NCBI GenBank assembly: GCA_937996795.1
Contig: CALKUH010000034.1
Span: 1-35,392, forward strand
Direction of reading: 5' to 3'
Length of the DNA: 35,392 nucleotides
From: an uncultured Verrucomicrobiota bacterium
GTDB lineage: Bacteria; Verrucomicrobiota; Kiritimatiellia; CAIVKH01
Part shown: piece by piece, positions 23,194-31,496 of the stretch
Layout of the letters: each line of letters begins with the position of its first letter
Position numbering within the stretch: position 1 is the stretch's first letter
Notes under the pieces: model-generated
Told to the model about the DNA's origin: nothing
Database searches by the model: none
What the model saw: only the letters and a program-made list of their open reading frames with translations
Translations under genes and position numbers: made by a program

Positions 23194-24549
23194 ATGAGCC
23201 GCGACGCAGACATTCTCGACAGCATGCGCCACATCATCGACCCGGACCTCGGGAAAGATATCGTGTCGCTCGGCTTCATCAAGAACCTACAGCACACGGA
23301 GGACGGCCACGTCTCGTTCACCGTGGAACTCACCACGCCCGCCTGCCCGGTCAAGGAGCACTTCAAAGCCTCCTGCGAACAAGCCGTCCGCGCGCTGCCG
23401 TGGGTCAAATCCGTCACGGTCACGATGTCCGCGCAGGCGCGCAGCCATTCGAATCCGCTGATGGCCCGCGCGCCGGGCCTCGACAAGGTCGCGCACATCA
23501 TCGCGGTCTCCAGCTGCAAAGGCGGCGTCGGCAAATCGACCACGGCGGTGAACATCGCCTACTCGCTCGCGCAACTCGGCGCGAAGGTCGGGCTGTTCGA
23601 CGCCGACGTGTACGGCCCCAGCCTGCCGACCCTCGTCTCGCCGCCGCAGACGGAACTCTTCATGCGCAACGAGCTGATCCAGCCGCTGGAATTCGAGGGC
23701 GTCCGCCTCATGTCGTTCGGCTACGTGCCCGCCGGCCCCGGCGGCGGCGCGGCGATCATGCGCGGGCCGATGGTCACGCAGGTCATCAACCAATTGCTCA
23801 CCACCACCGAGTGGGGCGAACTCGACTACCTCGTCATCGACATGCCGCCCGGCACCGGCGACATCCAGCTCACGCTGACGCAGCTCATCCCGATCACCGC
23901 CGCGGTCATCGTCACCACGCCGCAGCAATTGAGCTTCGTGGACGTCGTCAAAGGCATCCAGATGTTCGACAAGCTGAAGGTGCCGACCGTCGCCGTCGTC
24001 GAGAACATGAGCTACTTCCTCTGCCCCGACAACGGCAAGCGCTACTATGTCTTCGGTCAGGGGGCGCGCCAGAAACTCGTGGACCAGTTCGGCATCCGCA
24101 ATGCATTCGAGATGCCGCTGGAGCCGGAGATCTCGCGCCTCAGCGACAGCGGCACGCCCGTCGTCCTCGCCGACCGCGACAGCGACGCCGCGAAGCGCTA
24201 CGCGGAGATCGCGGGCGCCGTCGTGCGCGAGGTCGCGAAGATCGAACACGGCGGCCTCGCCCGCCCGAAGGTCTCGTTCAGCGCGGAACACGGCATCCAG
24301 CTCGCGCTCGCCAACGGCGAGCAGCTCCGCGCCTCCGCCGCCGCCGTCCGCCGCGCCTGCCGCTGCGCCCACTGCATCGAAGAATTCTCCGGCAAACCCC
24401 TGCTCGACCCCGCCTCCGTGCCGGAATCCGTCTATCCCCGCAACATCACCCCGATGGGCAACTACGCCGTCGCCATCTCGTGGAGCGACGGCCATTCCTC
24501 ATCCATCTACCCCTACGACCTCCTCCTCAAACTCGCGCACCCCTCCTGA
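23194..24549 (+). CDS. Mrp/NBP35-family Fe-S cluster carrier with HCF101-like architecture
   Basis: The 451-residue cytoplasmic P-loop ATPase is thought to carry or insert Fe-S clusters. Domains in order: a MIP18/DUF59 domain (about 1-85) with Cys51 in TPACPVKEHF; the Mrp ATPase (about 98-355) with the deviant Walker A SCKGGVGKST at 107-116, DADVYGPSLP and DMPPGTGD; and a C-terminal DUF971 domain (about 360-448) with a CRCAHC cysteine cluster and PRNITPMGNYAVAISWSDGHSS. This order is that of plant HCF101. The usual Mrp CPxC site is reduced to CPDNGKRYY with one Cys, again closer to HCF101. An AAGGAAA ribosome site precedes the ATG. It is the first of three plus-strand genes, although the next has its own promoter. 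Confidence 0.92.
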   Translation: MSRDADILDSMRHIIDPDLGKDIVSLGFIKNLQHTEDGHVSFTVELTTPACPVKEHFKASCEQAVRALPWVKSVTVTMSAQARSHSNPLMARAPGLDKVAHIIAVSSCKGGVGKSTTAVNIAYSLAQLGAKVGLFDADVYGPSLPTLVSPPQTELFMRNELIQPLEFEGVRLMSFGYVPAGPGGGAAIMRGPMVTQVINQLLTTTEWGELDYLVIDMPPGTGDIQLTLTQLIPITAAVIVTTPQQLSFVDVVKGIQMFDKLKVPTVAVVENMSYFLCPDNGKRYYVFGQGARQKLVDQFGIRNAFEMPLEPEISRLSDSGTPVVLADRDSDAAKRYAEIAGAVVREVAKIEHGGLARPKVSFSAEHGIQLALANGEQLRASAAAVRRACRCAHCIEEFSGKPLLDPASVPESVYPRNITPMGNYAVAISWSDGHSSSIYPYDLLLKLAHPS

Positions 24550-24649
24550 CGCCCCGGCCCCTCGTTCTCGTCCACGTCCTCGTTCACGAATGCGAAACAT
24601 TTCACCGCGGAGCCGGATCTGCAGATTCAACGCGGCCCCTGAAATCACC

Positions 24650-24677
24650 TTGTCCGCCCTCCCGCCTGCCGTATAGT
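24650..24677 (+). promoter_or_regulatory. Sigma-70-type promoter for the GYF-domain gene
   Basis: TTGTCC at 24650-24655 and TATAGT at 24672-24677 are separated by 16 bases and match the -35 and -10 consensus at four and five of six positions. Transcription would start near 24684, giving a leader of about 15 bases that includes the AAGGGG ribosome site before ATG 24699. The 149-base gap after the Mrp gene also contains a short stretch (TTCACCGCGGAG, 24601-24612) that repeats the outer end of the inverted repeat at 22566. Confidence 0.6.
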
Positions 24678-24698
24678 CGGGCGCGCAAGGGGTGAAGC

Positions 24699-25250
24699 AT
24701 GGACAAGCTTTGGTACTACACACTCGCCGGCACACAGCAGAGCACGCCCGTCACGGAAGAGGAGTTGCGCTACAAACTCCAAACCGGCGCGGTCAAACCA
24801 ACCGACCTCGCGTGGACGGACGGCATGGCGGAGTGGAAACCGATTAACACGTTGCCCGAATTCGCCGGACCGGCGACGGAAGCCTCCGCAACACCGTTGC
24901 CCGCAGTCGCCGCCGCCACCACCGCGCGCCCGTCCCTCGGCGGATGGATCACGTTTGTTGGCATCATGAACCTGCTCGGCGGCGCGTTCCTGGTCTTCAC
25001 CTGCATCGGCATCCCGCTGGGCATCCTGATGGTGCTCGCCGGCGTCGCCGCGATGGGCGCGAATTCCGCGATGGCCAATCTCCCCGCCGTGCCGCCCGAG
25101 ATGACGCCCGTCCTGGACAAATTGCGCAGCTACTTCGCGATGACCGGCTGGGTCCTGCTCCTGCAACTCATCCTCCCGCTGATCCTGTTCGCGCTCTACA
25201 TCGCGGGCATGGCCGCCGCCGTCACCCATCTCATCCCCCAAGCGCCCTGA
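24699..25250 (+). CDS. Membrane protein with N-terminal GYF_2 domain
   Basis: The 183-residue protein begins with a GYF_2/DUF4339-type domain (about 1-52: WYYTLAGTQQSTPVTEEELRYKL, then WTDGMAEWKPI), a small module that elsewhere binds proline-rich peptides. A proline/alanine linker follows (about 55-78). Two hydrophobic regions then form membrane segments (about 82-125 and 148-178). The GYF module is probably cytoplasmic. Function is unknown; such proteins are common and poorly studied. It has its own promoter and an AAGGGG ribosome site. The stop is ten bases before the thioesterase start, so the two genes are probably co-transcribed. Confidence 0.82.
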   Translation: MDKLWYYTLAGTQQSTPVTEEELRYKLQTGAVKPTDLAWTDGMAEWKPINTLPEFAGPATEASATPLPAVAAATTARPSLGGWITFVGIMNLLGGAFLVFTCIGIPLGILMVLAGVAAMGANSAMANLPAVPPEMTPVLDKLRSYFAMTGWVLLLQLILPLILFALYIAGMAAAVTHLIPQAP

Positions 25251-25260
25251 GGTCCCCGCC

Positions 25261-25674
25261 ATGTTCACCTACTCCACCCGTGTGCGCCTGCATGACACCG
25301 ACGCAGCGGGCGTGCTCTATTTCGCCCACCAGTTCCGCCTCGCGCACGAGGCGTACGAGGCCTTCATGGAGCAGGCTGGTTTCGGCATCGGCGACGTGCT
25401 GAAAAAAGGACGCCTCGCCCTGCCCATCGTGCACGCGGAGGCCGACTACCGCGCCCCGCTGCGCGTCGGCGACGAACTCACGCTGACGCTTCGCCTCCAG
25501 CGCCTCGGCAAAACTTCGTTCACGCTGGTCACCCGCTTCAGCCGCGCCGGCCACACCGTCGGCTACGCCACCACCACCCACGTCGCCCTCAACCGCCGCA
25601 CCGGACGCAAAACCAACCTCCCCGCCCCCCTGAAAAAAGCCCTCTCCGCGCTGCGACTCAAACGCGACGCGTGA
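25261..25674 (+). CDS. Hotdog-fold acyl-CoA thioesterase, candidate DHNA-CoA hydrolase MenI
   Basis: The 137-residue protein is a 4-hydroxybenzoyl-CoA thioesterase (4HBT/YbgC-type) hotdog protein. The diagnostic N-terminal motif is RLHDTDAAGVLYFAHQFRLAHEAYEAFM, with Asp13 at the usual catalytic position, and length fits the family. A menaquinone gene set lies just downstream on the other strand and lacks the DHNA-CoA thioesterase step, so MenI (1,4-dihydroxy-2-naphthoyl-CoA to 1,4-dihydroxy-2-naphthoate) is the most attractive assignment. A general YbgC-type acyl-CoA thioesterase remains possible, and sequence alone does not decide. It follows the GYF-domain gene by ten bases and converges on the SGNH lipoprotein gene. 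Confidence 0.82.
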   Translation: MFTYSTRVRLHDTDAAGVLYFAHQFRLAHEAYEAFMEQAGFGIGDVLKKGRLALPIVHAEADYRAPLRVGDELTLTLRLQRLGKTSFTLVTRFSRAGHTVGYATTTHVALNRRTGRKTNLPAPLKKALSALRLKRDA

Positions 25675-25756
25675 GAGAATCTGACGGTTTCTACTGCCCC
25701 GTGCGACCTGTGCTCCGCAGCCTTGGCGAAGGAGGATGAGCGCAGCGCTCGAAGCA

Positions 25757-25775
25757 ACGCGGTCAGCGACCGCGT
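25757..25775. repeat. Perfect palindromic hairpin, REP-like
   Basis: ACGCGGTC-AGC-GACCGCGT has 8-base perfect arms and a 3-base loop, and abuts the stop codon of the SGNH lipoprotein gene in the convergent gap after the thioesterase gene. There is no U-run. The flanking AGCCTTGGCGAAGGAGGATG stretch also looks like part of a dispersed intergenic element. I recall similar GCGGTC-AGC-GACCGC palindromes in Verrucomicrobiota genomes, unverified here. It may end transcription from either side or be a REP sequence. Confidence 0.55.
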
Positions 25776-26477
25776 CTACAAAGGGGTCGGAGCCGGGAGC
25801 CACGTTTTCAGCGCGTCGAACCAGCGCGATGCGATCAAGGCCTCGCCTTCGGCATTCGGGTGCACGCCGTCATACGTGTGTTGGGCAACATCGAATCCGG
25901 TGAACTGGTCCACGATCACGACCGGCGACTCCTCGGTACCCATTGCTGAAAGCCCGCGGATTTTTTCGTTGAGCTGCGCGAACGCCGGGGCCTGGTCCCG
26001 GGCCGGGATCAGCTCGGCGATAAACAGCGCGACGCGCGGATTCACCGCGCGCAACCGCGCCACGACCTCCTGCAACTCCTTTACCACGGTCTCCGGATCA
26101 TCGCCCCGGAACAGGTCATTCGTCCCCAGATGGATCAGCACCACGTCGGCATTCGCGGCCTGCGCCCAACCGTCGAGCTGTTCCAACACCTGGTTGATCG
26201 TCCAGCCCCAATGACCCTCGTGGTCCCTGTCGAAATCATCACTCGGCGGACCGCCCAGATGGTTACGCTGGGACGAGCCCACGAAATCGACGGTGTACCC
26301 GGCCTCGCGCAAGGAGAGCCACAAGGGACGCCGGTAGCTGTTGTGCTGCCGATTGCCCTCCGTGATCGAATCGCCCAGCGGCATCACCCGCAACACGCCA
26401 TCCACCGGCGCCGACACGCGCTCGCCACAACCGCACAAGCACACCAGCAGCACGGAACAGACATTTTTCAGGTTCAT
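25776..26477 (-). CDS. SGNH/GDSL-family lipoprotein hydrolase
   Basis: The 233-residue protein is an exported esterase-type enzyme. A lipoprotein signal ends in LCGC (Cys17). The SGNH blocks are clear: block I MPLGDSITEGN with the nucleophile Ser, the block III region HLGTNDLF, and block V DGVHPN with the Asp-His pair. This set resembles acetyl-xylan or other carbohydrate deacetylases and lysophospholipases; the substrate is open. ATG 26477 sits four bases after a perfect AGGAGG; an earlier in-frame ATG lacks such a site. Only 20 bases separate it from the stop of menE, so it is probably the last gene of the menaquinone transcript despite having no obvious link to that pathway. Confidence 0.87.
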   Translation of the reverse strand: MNLKNVCSVLLVCLCGCGERVSAPVDGVLRVMPLGDSITEGNRQHNSYRRPLWLSLREAGYTVDFVGSSQRNHLGGPPSDDFDRDHEGHWGWTINQVLEQLDGWAQAANADVVLIHLGTNDLFRGDDPETVVKELQEVVARLRAVNPRVALFIAELIPARDQAPAFAQLNEKIRGLSAMGTEESPVVIVDQFTGFDVAQHTYDGVHPNAEGEALIASRWFDALKTWLPAPTPL

Positions 26478-26497
26478 CAGTCCTCCTGTTGCGTTGC

Positions 26498-27934
26498 TCA
26501 CAGACGATCAGCGGCCAGCCTTCGCGCCAACTCGGCGCGGTTCGCCTTGAGTCCTTCGGGCAGATCGTCCGGCCACGGGAGCACGTCGACGGGAATCTTG
26601 TAGCGCGGCAGGACGCGGGCGAGTTGCGTCTTCAGCGCCTCGGGGTCCAGCGGCTCGCCGCGCCAGCGAATGAAGGCCACCGGCCGCGCGCCGAACTTGG
26701 CATCCGCGCGAGGCGCCACGATGGACGCGGCCACCTGCGGGAGCGCCGCGAGGCAGGCCTCGATTTCCTCCGGCTGGATGTTTTCGCCGCCGGAGATGAA
26801 GAGGTTGTCCTTTCGCCCCGTCACCGTCAAATAACCCTCGTCATCCAGCGCGCCGAGGTCGCCGGTCGCGAACCACCCGTCGGCATCCACCGGGCGGCGC
26901 ACCGTCGCGCCCTCCGCGTAGCCGCTGAAGAGCGTCGCGCCGCGCACGAGGATTTCCCCGTCCGCCGCGATGCGCAATTCCCGGTGGTTCAGCACCCGTC
27001 CGCTGGTCATGCGTTTGGCCGGCGGCGACATCGGGCCCATCGTGCAGACCTGCGACGCCATCTCCGTAAGGCCATAGCTGGTGTAGACCGGCCAGCGCCG
27101 CCGCATCGCCTCCGCCAGCAGCGACGGCGGAACGGGGCTGCCGCCCAGCAGGATGCACTTCAGTTGCGCGAACGACGCGGGCGCCGTCGTCTCGTGCAGC
27201 AGCGCGTAGAGTTGCGCGGGCACGAGCGACAGATGCGTCGCGCCGAACCGCTCCTGCGCCGCCTCCACCGCCTCGCCCGCGTCGGGAATCGCCACGCACG
27301 CCCCCGCCAGCGCGCAGCGGAAGAGGATGCCGAGCCCCCCGACATGATACAGCGGCAACGCGAGCAGCCACCGATCGCGCGAGGACACGCGGATGTTCTG
27401 GTTCGAGCCGCGCGCGTTGTAGTAGTGGTTCGCGATCGAATGCACCGCGGCCTTGGGTCGCCCGCTGGAGCCCGACGTGAACAGGATCGTCGCCGGCGCG
27501 TCGAGGTGCAGCGGCCAGCCTTCCACTTCCTGGGCGGCGGGATCGCGGTAGATCAGCAGTTCGTCCGGCGGCAGGATCGCGAGACCCGCGAATTCCGGGT
27601 CGTTCTTCGCGGCGACCCGCGCGACGAGATGGCGCGCGCCGAGTTCCCGCACCTGCTCCAGCGCCGCCGCGCGCGGCAGGCGCACGTTCAACGGACACGC
27701 CACGGCGCCCGCGCGCCAGCATCCAAACAAGATCGCCACCATCTGCCACGAGTTCTCGAGAAAGATCGCGACCCGCTCGCCCGGCGCCACGCCCGCGCGC
27801 CAGAGATTGCGCGCCGCGCGCGCGGCCATTTCATCCAGGTCGAAATACAGCAGCGATTCCTGCCCGTACACGACCGCCTTCTCATGCCGGGAAATCGTCG
27901 CGGCCTCAAACAGCGGACACCGGATCGTACTCAT
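26498..27934 (-). CDS. menE: 2-succinylbenzoate-CoA ligase
   Basis: The 478-residue ANL-superfamily enzyme activates o-succinylbenzoate with ATP and CoA, the step before ring closure by MenB. It shows the phosphate-binding loop TSGSSGRPKA, the YGLTEMAS motif, the DGWFATGDLGALDDEGYLTVTGRKDN hinge segment and ISGGENIQPEEIE, all typical, and ends with a KANRAEL lysine region expected for adenylation. Length fits MenE. The start codon overlaps the menC stop as ATGA (27931-27934). The men context makes MenE much more likely than another acyl-CoA ligase. Confidence 0.93.
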   Translation of the reverse strand: MSTIRCPLFEAATISRHEKAVVYGQESLLYFDLDEMAARAARNLWRAGVAPGERVAIFLENSWQMVAILFGCWRAGAVACPLNVRLPRAAALEQVRELGARHLVARVAAKNDPEFAGLAILPPDELLIYRDPAAQEVEGWPLHLDAPATILFTSGSSGRPKAAVHSIANHYYNARGSNQNIRVSSRDRWLLALPLYHVGGLGILFRCALAGACVAIPDAGEAVEAAQERFGATHLSLVPAQLYALLHETTAPASFAQLKCILLGGSPVPPSLLAEAMRRRWPVYTSYGLTEMASQVCTMGPMSPPAKRMTSGRVLNHRELRIAADGEILVRGATLFSGYAEGATVRRPVDADGWFATGDLGALDDEGYLTVTGRKDNLFISGGENIQPEEIEACLAALPQVAASIVAPRADAKFGARPVAFIRWRGEPLDPEALKTQLARVLPRYKIPVDVLPWPDDLPEGLKANRAELARRLAADRL

Positions 27935-28986
27935 GCCGTCATTTCCTTAAACTCCACTCGCGCGCTGCGCGCCGCGCGCACATCCATCGCGCCCGCCGAA
28001 ACCACCAACCCCGGCGTGAGCACATCTTCCGCCAGGACCCGGTACGTGTCCAATCCGGCAACCCCGCCCGTGGCCGCGGCAAGCTCCGCCAGCACCCGCA
28101 CACCGACCCCGGATTCATAGGCGGAGCTGAACACGATCGCGAGCCCGCGTCGCGACGCCTCGCCCGCCAACCGGATCGCCCGCGCGAGGCCGCCCGCCAG
28201 CGTCGGCTTGAGCACCCACACCTTGACGGGACCGGGCGCAACGGGCGGCGGTTCGTGCTCCTGCAACGTCTCGTCCCACGCAACGGCCACAGCATCCGGC
28301 CACTCCTCCGGCTGCGCGACACCCGCGCGCACCGGCTCCTCCACATAGTCAATCGGAAGCCCCTCGACCTCCTGCGCAAAGCCGCGCGCGATCAACGCGG
28401 ACCACGCGCGGTTCGCGTCGAGCCGCCAGCGCACGTCCGGCGCGGCCTCCACAGCCGCCCGGAAACACGCCAGCTCCAGCGCCATCGGGAACCGGCCCAC
28501 CTTCAGCTTGATCACCGAAAAACCCGACGCCGCCAGCGCGCGCGCTCGTTCCGCCCACGCCTCCGGCTCCGAGGCCAGCAGCGCATTCACCGCGCAACGA
28601 TCCGCTTCACGACCCAGCAGAAAGCACCCCAGCGATACGCCCGCCTCGGCGGCGGCCGCGGATGCGAGCGCCGATTCCACGGCAAAACGCGTGGACGACG
28701 AACAACCCGACAACAGGGACGCGAACGCGTCGAGAAAGGGGCCTCCACGGACCGCCGTCCACGCGCCCGCATCCGTTGCGCACCGCGCGAGTTCGCGACG
28801 CACGTCGTCCAGCGATTCGCGGCTAAACCCCGGCAGCGGCGCGGCATCGCCCCACCCGATCGCGCCGGATTCCGCCTCCGCGCGCACGAGCACGCCTTCG
28901 CGCGCCTGCACGACCGCGGAAACCAACCGCAACGGCTCGCGCAGCGGAAGCCGGTACGGATGAACCGTCAGTCGCGCGATCTTCAC
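27931..28986 (-). CDS. menC: o-Succinylbenzoate synthase
   Basis: The 351-residue enolase-superfamily enzyme dehydrates SHCHC to o-succinylbenzoate. The active-site set is visible: the KxK motif in VIKLKVG, metal ligands Asp in RLDANRAW, Glu in YVEEPV and Asp in AWDETL, and the second catalytic Lys in VLKPTLAGG. The frame remains open far upstream in antisense to menA. The homologous protein begins VKIARLTVHPYRLPL at a GTG (28986) that overlaps the menA stop as GTGA, so this GTG is taken as start. It lies between menA and menE in a tightly coupled transcript. Confidence 0.92.
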   Translation of the reverse strand: MKIARLTVHPYRLPLREPLRLVSAVVQAREGVLVRAEAESGAIGWGDAAPLPGFSRESLDDVRRELARCATDAGAWTAVRGGPFLDAFASLLSGCSSSTRFAVESALASAAAAEAGVSLGCFLLGREADRCAVNALLASEPEAWAERARALAASGFSVIKLKVGRFPMALELACFRAAVEAAPDVRWRLDANRAWSALIARGFAQEVEGLPIDYVEEPVRAGVAQPEEWPDAVAVAWDETLQEHEPPPVAPGPVKVWVLKPTLAGGLARAIRLAGEASRRGLAIVFSSAYESGVGVRVLAELAAATGGVAGLDTYRVLAEDVLTPGLVVSAGAMDVRAARSARVEFKEMTA

Positions 28987-29852
28987 AACACCCAGCCCAC
29001 CGAGAACAACACGGCATACGCGAGCATCAGCAGCGCCGTATAGGCCAGCAGGTTGTTCATCACCGGGCCGGACGCCTCGCCCCAGATCGTCTTTATCGCC
29101 GGCACGGCGGCGAACACCACCAGCGCCGACGCCGCGGAATTCGGCGGGGCGTTGAAATAGCGCGCGAGAACAAACGTCACGACCGCCGACCCCACAATGC
29201 ACAGCGTGTATTCCCATCGCGCGAAGGTCGCGCCGAACCGGACGGCCAGCGTGCGCTTGCCCGCCCGCGCGTCGCCCTCCCGGTCGCGCAAATTGTTCAC
29301 CGTCAGGATCGCGGCCGACAGCAAGCCCGGCGCGAGCCCCGCCACGACCGGCGTCCACGACCACGCCAGCGTCTGCACATAATACGTGCCCGCGACGGCG
29401 ACCGGCCCGAAGAACACCAGCGTGAACACGTCCCCCAGCCCGACATACGCCAGCGGGCGCGGGCCGACGGTGTAGAAGACGCCGGACGCAATCGACAACG
29501 CGCCGACGAGCGCCATCGGCCAGCCCGCGCGCAGGACCAGCGGGATCGCCGCCAGCGCCGCGAGGCCGAACGCGAGGATCGTCGCGCGCACCATCGCCTG
29601 AGGCGTCACCAGCCCCGCCGCCGTCGCGCGCGTCGGCCCGACCCGCGTGTGGTCGTCGGTCCCCTTCGCGAAGTCCGCGTAATCGTTGCAGTAGTTCGTG
29701 CCGATCTGGATGAAAAACGCGCTCACCAGCGCGCACAGCGCCGCAGTCGGATCAAACCCGCCCGCGCGATACGCCATCGCCGTGCCCATCGCCACCGGCG
29801 CCACGCACGCCCACAACGTCTTCGGCCGGGCCGCAAGAATCCATGGATTCAT
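28983..29852 (-). CDS. menA: 1,4-Dihydroxy-2-naphthoate polyprenyltransferase
   Basis: The 289-residue UbiA-family membrane enzyme attaches the prenyl tail to DHNA. It has about eight or nine hydrophobic segments, with the first aspartate-rich motif NDYADFAKGTDD (near 56-67) and the second NNLRDREGD (near 191-199), both needed for Mg-diphosphate binding. The N-terminus NPWILAARPKTLWACVAPV is typical of MenA. ATG 29852 has no clear Shine-Dalgarno sequence. The preceding 82-base gap from menB is the only sizeable break in the men series and carries several repeats, so an internal control point is possible. It overlaps menC by four bases. Confidence 0.94.
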   Translation of the reverse strand: MNPWILAARPKTLWACVAPVAMGTAMAYRAGGFDPTAALCALVSAFFIQIGTNYCNDYADFAKGTDDHTRVGPTRATAAGLVTPQAMVRATILAFGLAALAAIPLVLRAGWPMALVGALSIASGVFYTVGPRPLAYVGLGDVFTLVFFGPVAVAGTYYVQTLAWSWTPVVAGLAPGLLSAAILTVNNLRDREGDARAGKRTLAVRFGATFARWEYTLCIVGSAVVTFVLARYFNAPPNSAASALVVFAAVPAIKTIWGEASGPVMNNLLAYTALLMLAYAVLFSVGWVL

Positions 29853-29863
29853 AGGTTTGCAGA

Positions 29864-29915
29864 GTCTGTAAATTACAGACGTTGGAAGTCTTCCGATGCG
29901 TTTTTACAGACGTTG
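29864..29915. promoter_or_regulatory. Repeat-rich menB-menA gap
   Basis: Within 52 bases there is a perfect inverted repeat GTCTGTAAATTACAGAC (29864-29880, 8-base arms), the direct repeat TTACAGACGTTG at 29873-29884 and 29904-29915 (31 bases apart), and the palindrome GGAAGTCTTCC at 29884-29894. On the transcribed strand these lie 12-63 bases before the menA start. They could be operators, an RNA structure controlling menA, or the remains of a small dispersed repeat. The role is unknown. Confidence 0.5.
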
Positions 29916-29934
29916 AAAAATAGTGCCGTCCGCC

Positions 29935-30759
29935 CTACGGGCGCCGCGGGAATTTGGTGAAGTCGGGTTTGCGTTTTTCGACGAAGGCGCGTTTGCCTTC
30001 CTGCGCTTCCTCGGTCATGTAGTAGAGCAGCGTCGCGTTGCCGGCGAGTTCCTGCAGGCCGGACTGGCCGTCGCAGTCGGCGTTCAGCGCGGACTTGAGG
30101 CAGCGGATCGACAGCGGCGATTTCTCGAGGATCTCGCGGCACCACTTCACTGTCTCCTCCTCCAGTTGCGCGAGCGGGACAACGGTGTTCACGAGGCCCA
30201 TGTCCAAAGCCTGCTGCGCGTTGTACTGGCGGCAGAGGTACCAGATTTCGCGCGCCTTCTTCTGGCCGACGATGCGCGCGAGGTAGGACGAGCCGAAGCC
30301 GCCGTCGAACGAGCCGACTTTCGGGCCGGTCTGTCCGAAGATCGCGTTGTCCGCCGCGATGGAGAGGTCGCAGACGACGTGGAGCACATGGCCGCCGCCG
30401 ATCGCATAGCCCGCCACCATCGCAATCACCGGCTTGGGGCAGCCCCGGATGTCCTTCTGGAGATCGAGCACATTGAGGTGATGCTGGCCGCCTTCATCCT
30501 TGTAGCCGGAGTCGCCGCGGATCTTCTGGTCACCGCCGGAACAGAAGGCCTTGTCCCCCTCGCCGGTCAGGATGATGACGCCGATCTCCTCGTCGAGCCG
30601 CGCGTCCTGCAGCGCCGCGATCATTTCCTTTACGGTGAGCGGGCGGAACGCATTGCGCACCGCGGGCCGGTTGATCGTGATCTTCGCGATGCCCTCGGCC
30701 TTCTCGTATTTGATGTCGCGGTAGTCGCCTGCCTTTTTCCACTTCGGGATGCTGCTCAT
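29935..30759 (-). CDS. menB: 1,4-Dihydroxy-2-naphthoyl-CoA synthase
   Basis: The 274-residue crotonase-fold enzyme cyclises succinylbenzoyl-CoA to DHNA-CoA. Seen in the sequence: FCSGGDQKIRGDSGY near the oxyanion loop, AGYAIGGGHVLHVVCDLSIA, and QTGPKVGSFDGGFGSSYLARIVGQKKAREIWYLCRQY, almost word for word MenB. The Gly in QTGPKVGSFD is the residue of bicarbonate-dependent (type I, E. coli-like) MenB, whereas type II enzymes have Asp there. The frame extends 37 codons upstream inside menH, but ATG 30759 follows a TAGGAGAGA site and overlaps the menH stop as ATGA. The stop is followed by the repeat-rich gap before menA. Confidence 0.96.
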   Translation of the reverse strand: MSSIPKWKKAGDYRDIKYEKAEGIAKITINRPAVRNAFRPLTVKEMIAALQDARLDEEIGVIILTGEGDKAFCSGGDQKIRGDSGYKDEGGQHHLNVLDLQKDIRGCPKPVIAMVAGYAIGGGHVLHVVCDLSIAADNAIFGQTGPKVGSFDGGFGSSYLARIVGQKKAREIWYLCRQYNAQQALDMGLVNTVVPLAQLEEETVKWCREILEKSPLSIRCLKSALNADCDGQSGLQELAGNATLLYYMTEEAQEGKRAFVEKRKPDFTKFPRRP

Positions 30760-31496
30760 ATCGATGTCTCTCCTACCCAGTTTTGCAGATGATACTGAAC
30801 AAACGCCGGCCGTTCCAGATGCGGTAGATGGCCGGAGTCGGGAACTGTAAGCAGGCGCGCGCGCGGGCACAAGCCGGCGGCGCGCGCCAGCCCGTCGCGA
30901 TATTTCACATCGCGCTCCCCCGCGATGAACAGCGCGGGCGGCGTCAGCCCGGACAGGCGGGGCCAGAGCGACGGCTGGCGACCGACGGTGAGCGCGCGCA
31001 GGGCCGCGGCACGCGCGGCGGCGTCGCCGTCCGCCCGGCGCGTCAGCACATCGTGCAACAGCGCGGGACGGCGGCGGAGGGAGGCAAAAAGCGGCTGCGC
31101 GTACCAGTCGCGCACGAAGCGCGGGAGCCCGCGCGCGGCCAGGTCATCCGCGAGGCGATCATCCGCCCGCGCCCGCGCCACGCGCGCGCTTTCGGTCTCC
31201 AGGCCGGGCGACGCGGAAATGATCACGAGCGACGCGAGGCGGACGCCGGGTTCCAGAGCGGCGGCCAGCGCGAGGCGTCCGCCCATGGAATAGCCGACGA
31301 GATGCGGCGGAACGGGGCACGCGCGAATACGGGCGATCAGCTGCTGCACGGCGTCCTCAAACGACGACGCCGGCGGAGAGCCGTGGCCGGGCAGCGCCCA
31401 GGTTTCGACCGGAAGCGCCTGTGCGAGCGCATCCCAATCAGCCGGCGCGCCGAGGAACCCGTGCACACAGAGCAGCGGCGGCGTGCGGGTCTTCAT
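30756..31496 (-). CDS. menH: SHCHC synthase, alpha/beta hydrolase
   Basis: The 246-residue alpha/beta-hydrolase is expected to remove pyruvate from SEPHCHC to form SHCHC, the step after MenD. It shows LLCVHGFLGAPADW, the nucleophile elbow GYSMGG (Ser near 70), an acid-loop segment FIAGERDVKY and the catalytic His in VPDSGHLPHLERP. Length and the GFLG.P.DW start fit MenH. It overlaps menD and menB by ATGA. Without the men neighbours it would be called a generic hydrolase; the context makes MenH firm. Confidence 0.9.
   Translation of the reverse strand: MKTRTPPLLCVHGFLGAPADWDALAQALPVETWALPGHGSPPASSFEDAVQQLIARIRACPVPPHLVGYSMGGRLALAAALEPGVRLASLVIISASPGLETESARVARARADDRLADDLAARGLPRFVRDWYAQPLFASLRRRPALLHDVLTRRADGDAAARAAALRALTVGRQPSLWPRLSGLTPPALFIAGERDVKYRDGLARAAGLCPRARLLTVPDSGHLPHLERPAFVQYHLQNWVGETSI

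Noticed and set aside
29931..29943. Hairpin CGCCC-TAC-GGGCG at the menB stop as a terminator
   Set aside because: The stem is only five base pairs and the T-run is more than ten bases away.
31493..31496. Four-base overlaps as possible frameshift sites
   Set aside because: ATGA overlaps here join complete, separate, well-known proteins; ordinary translational coupling explains them.
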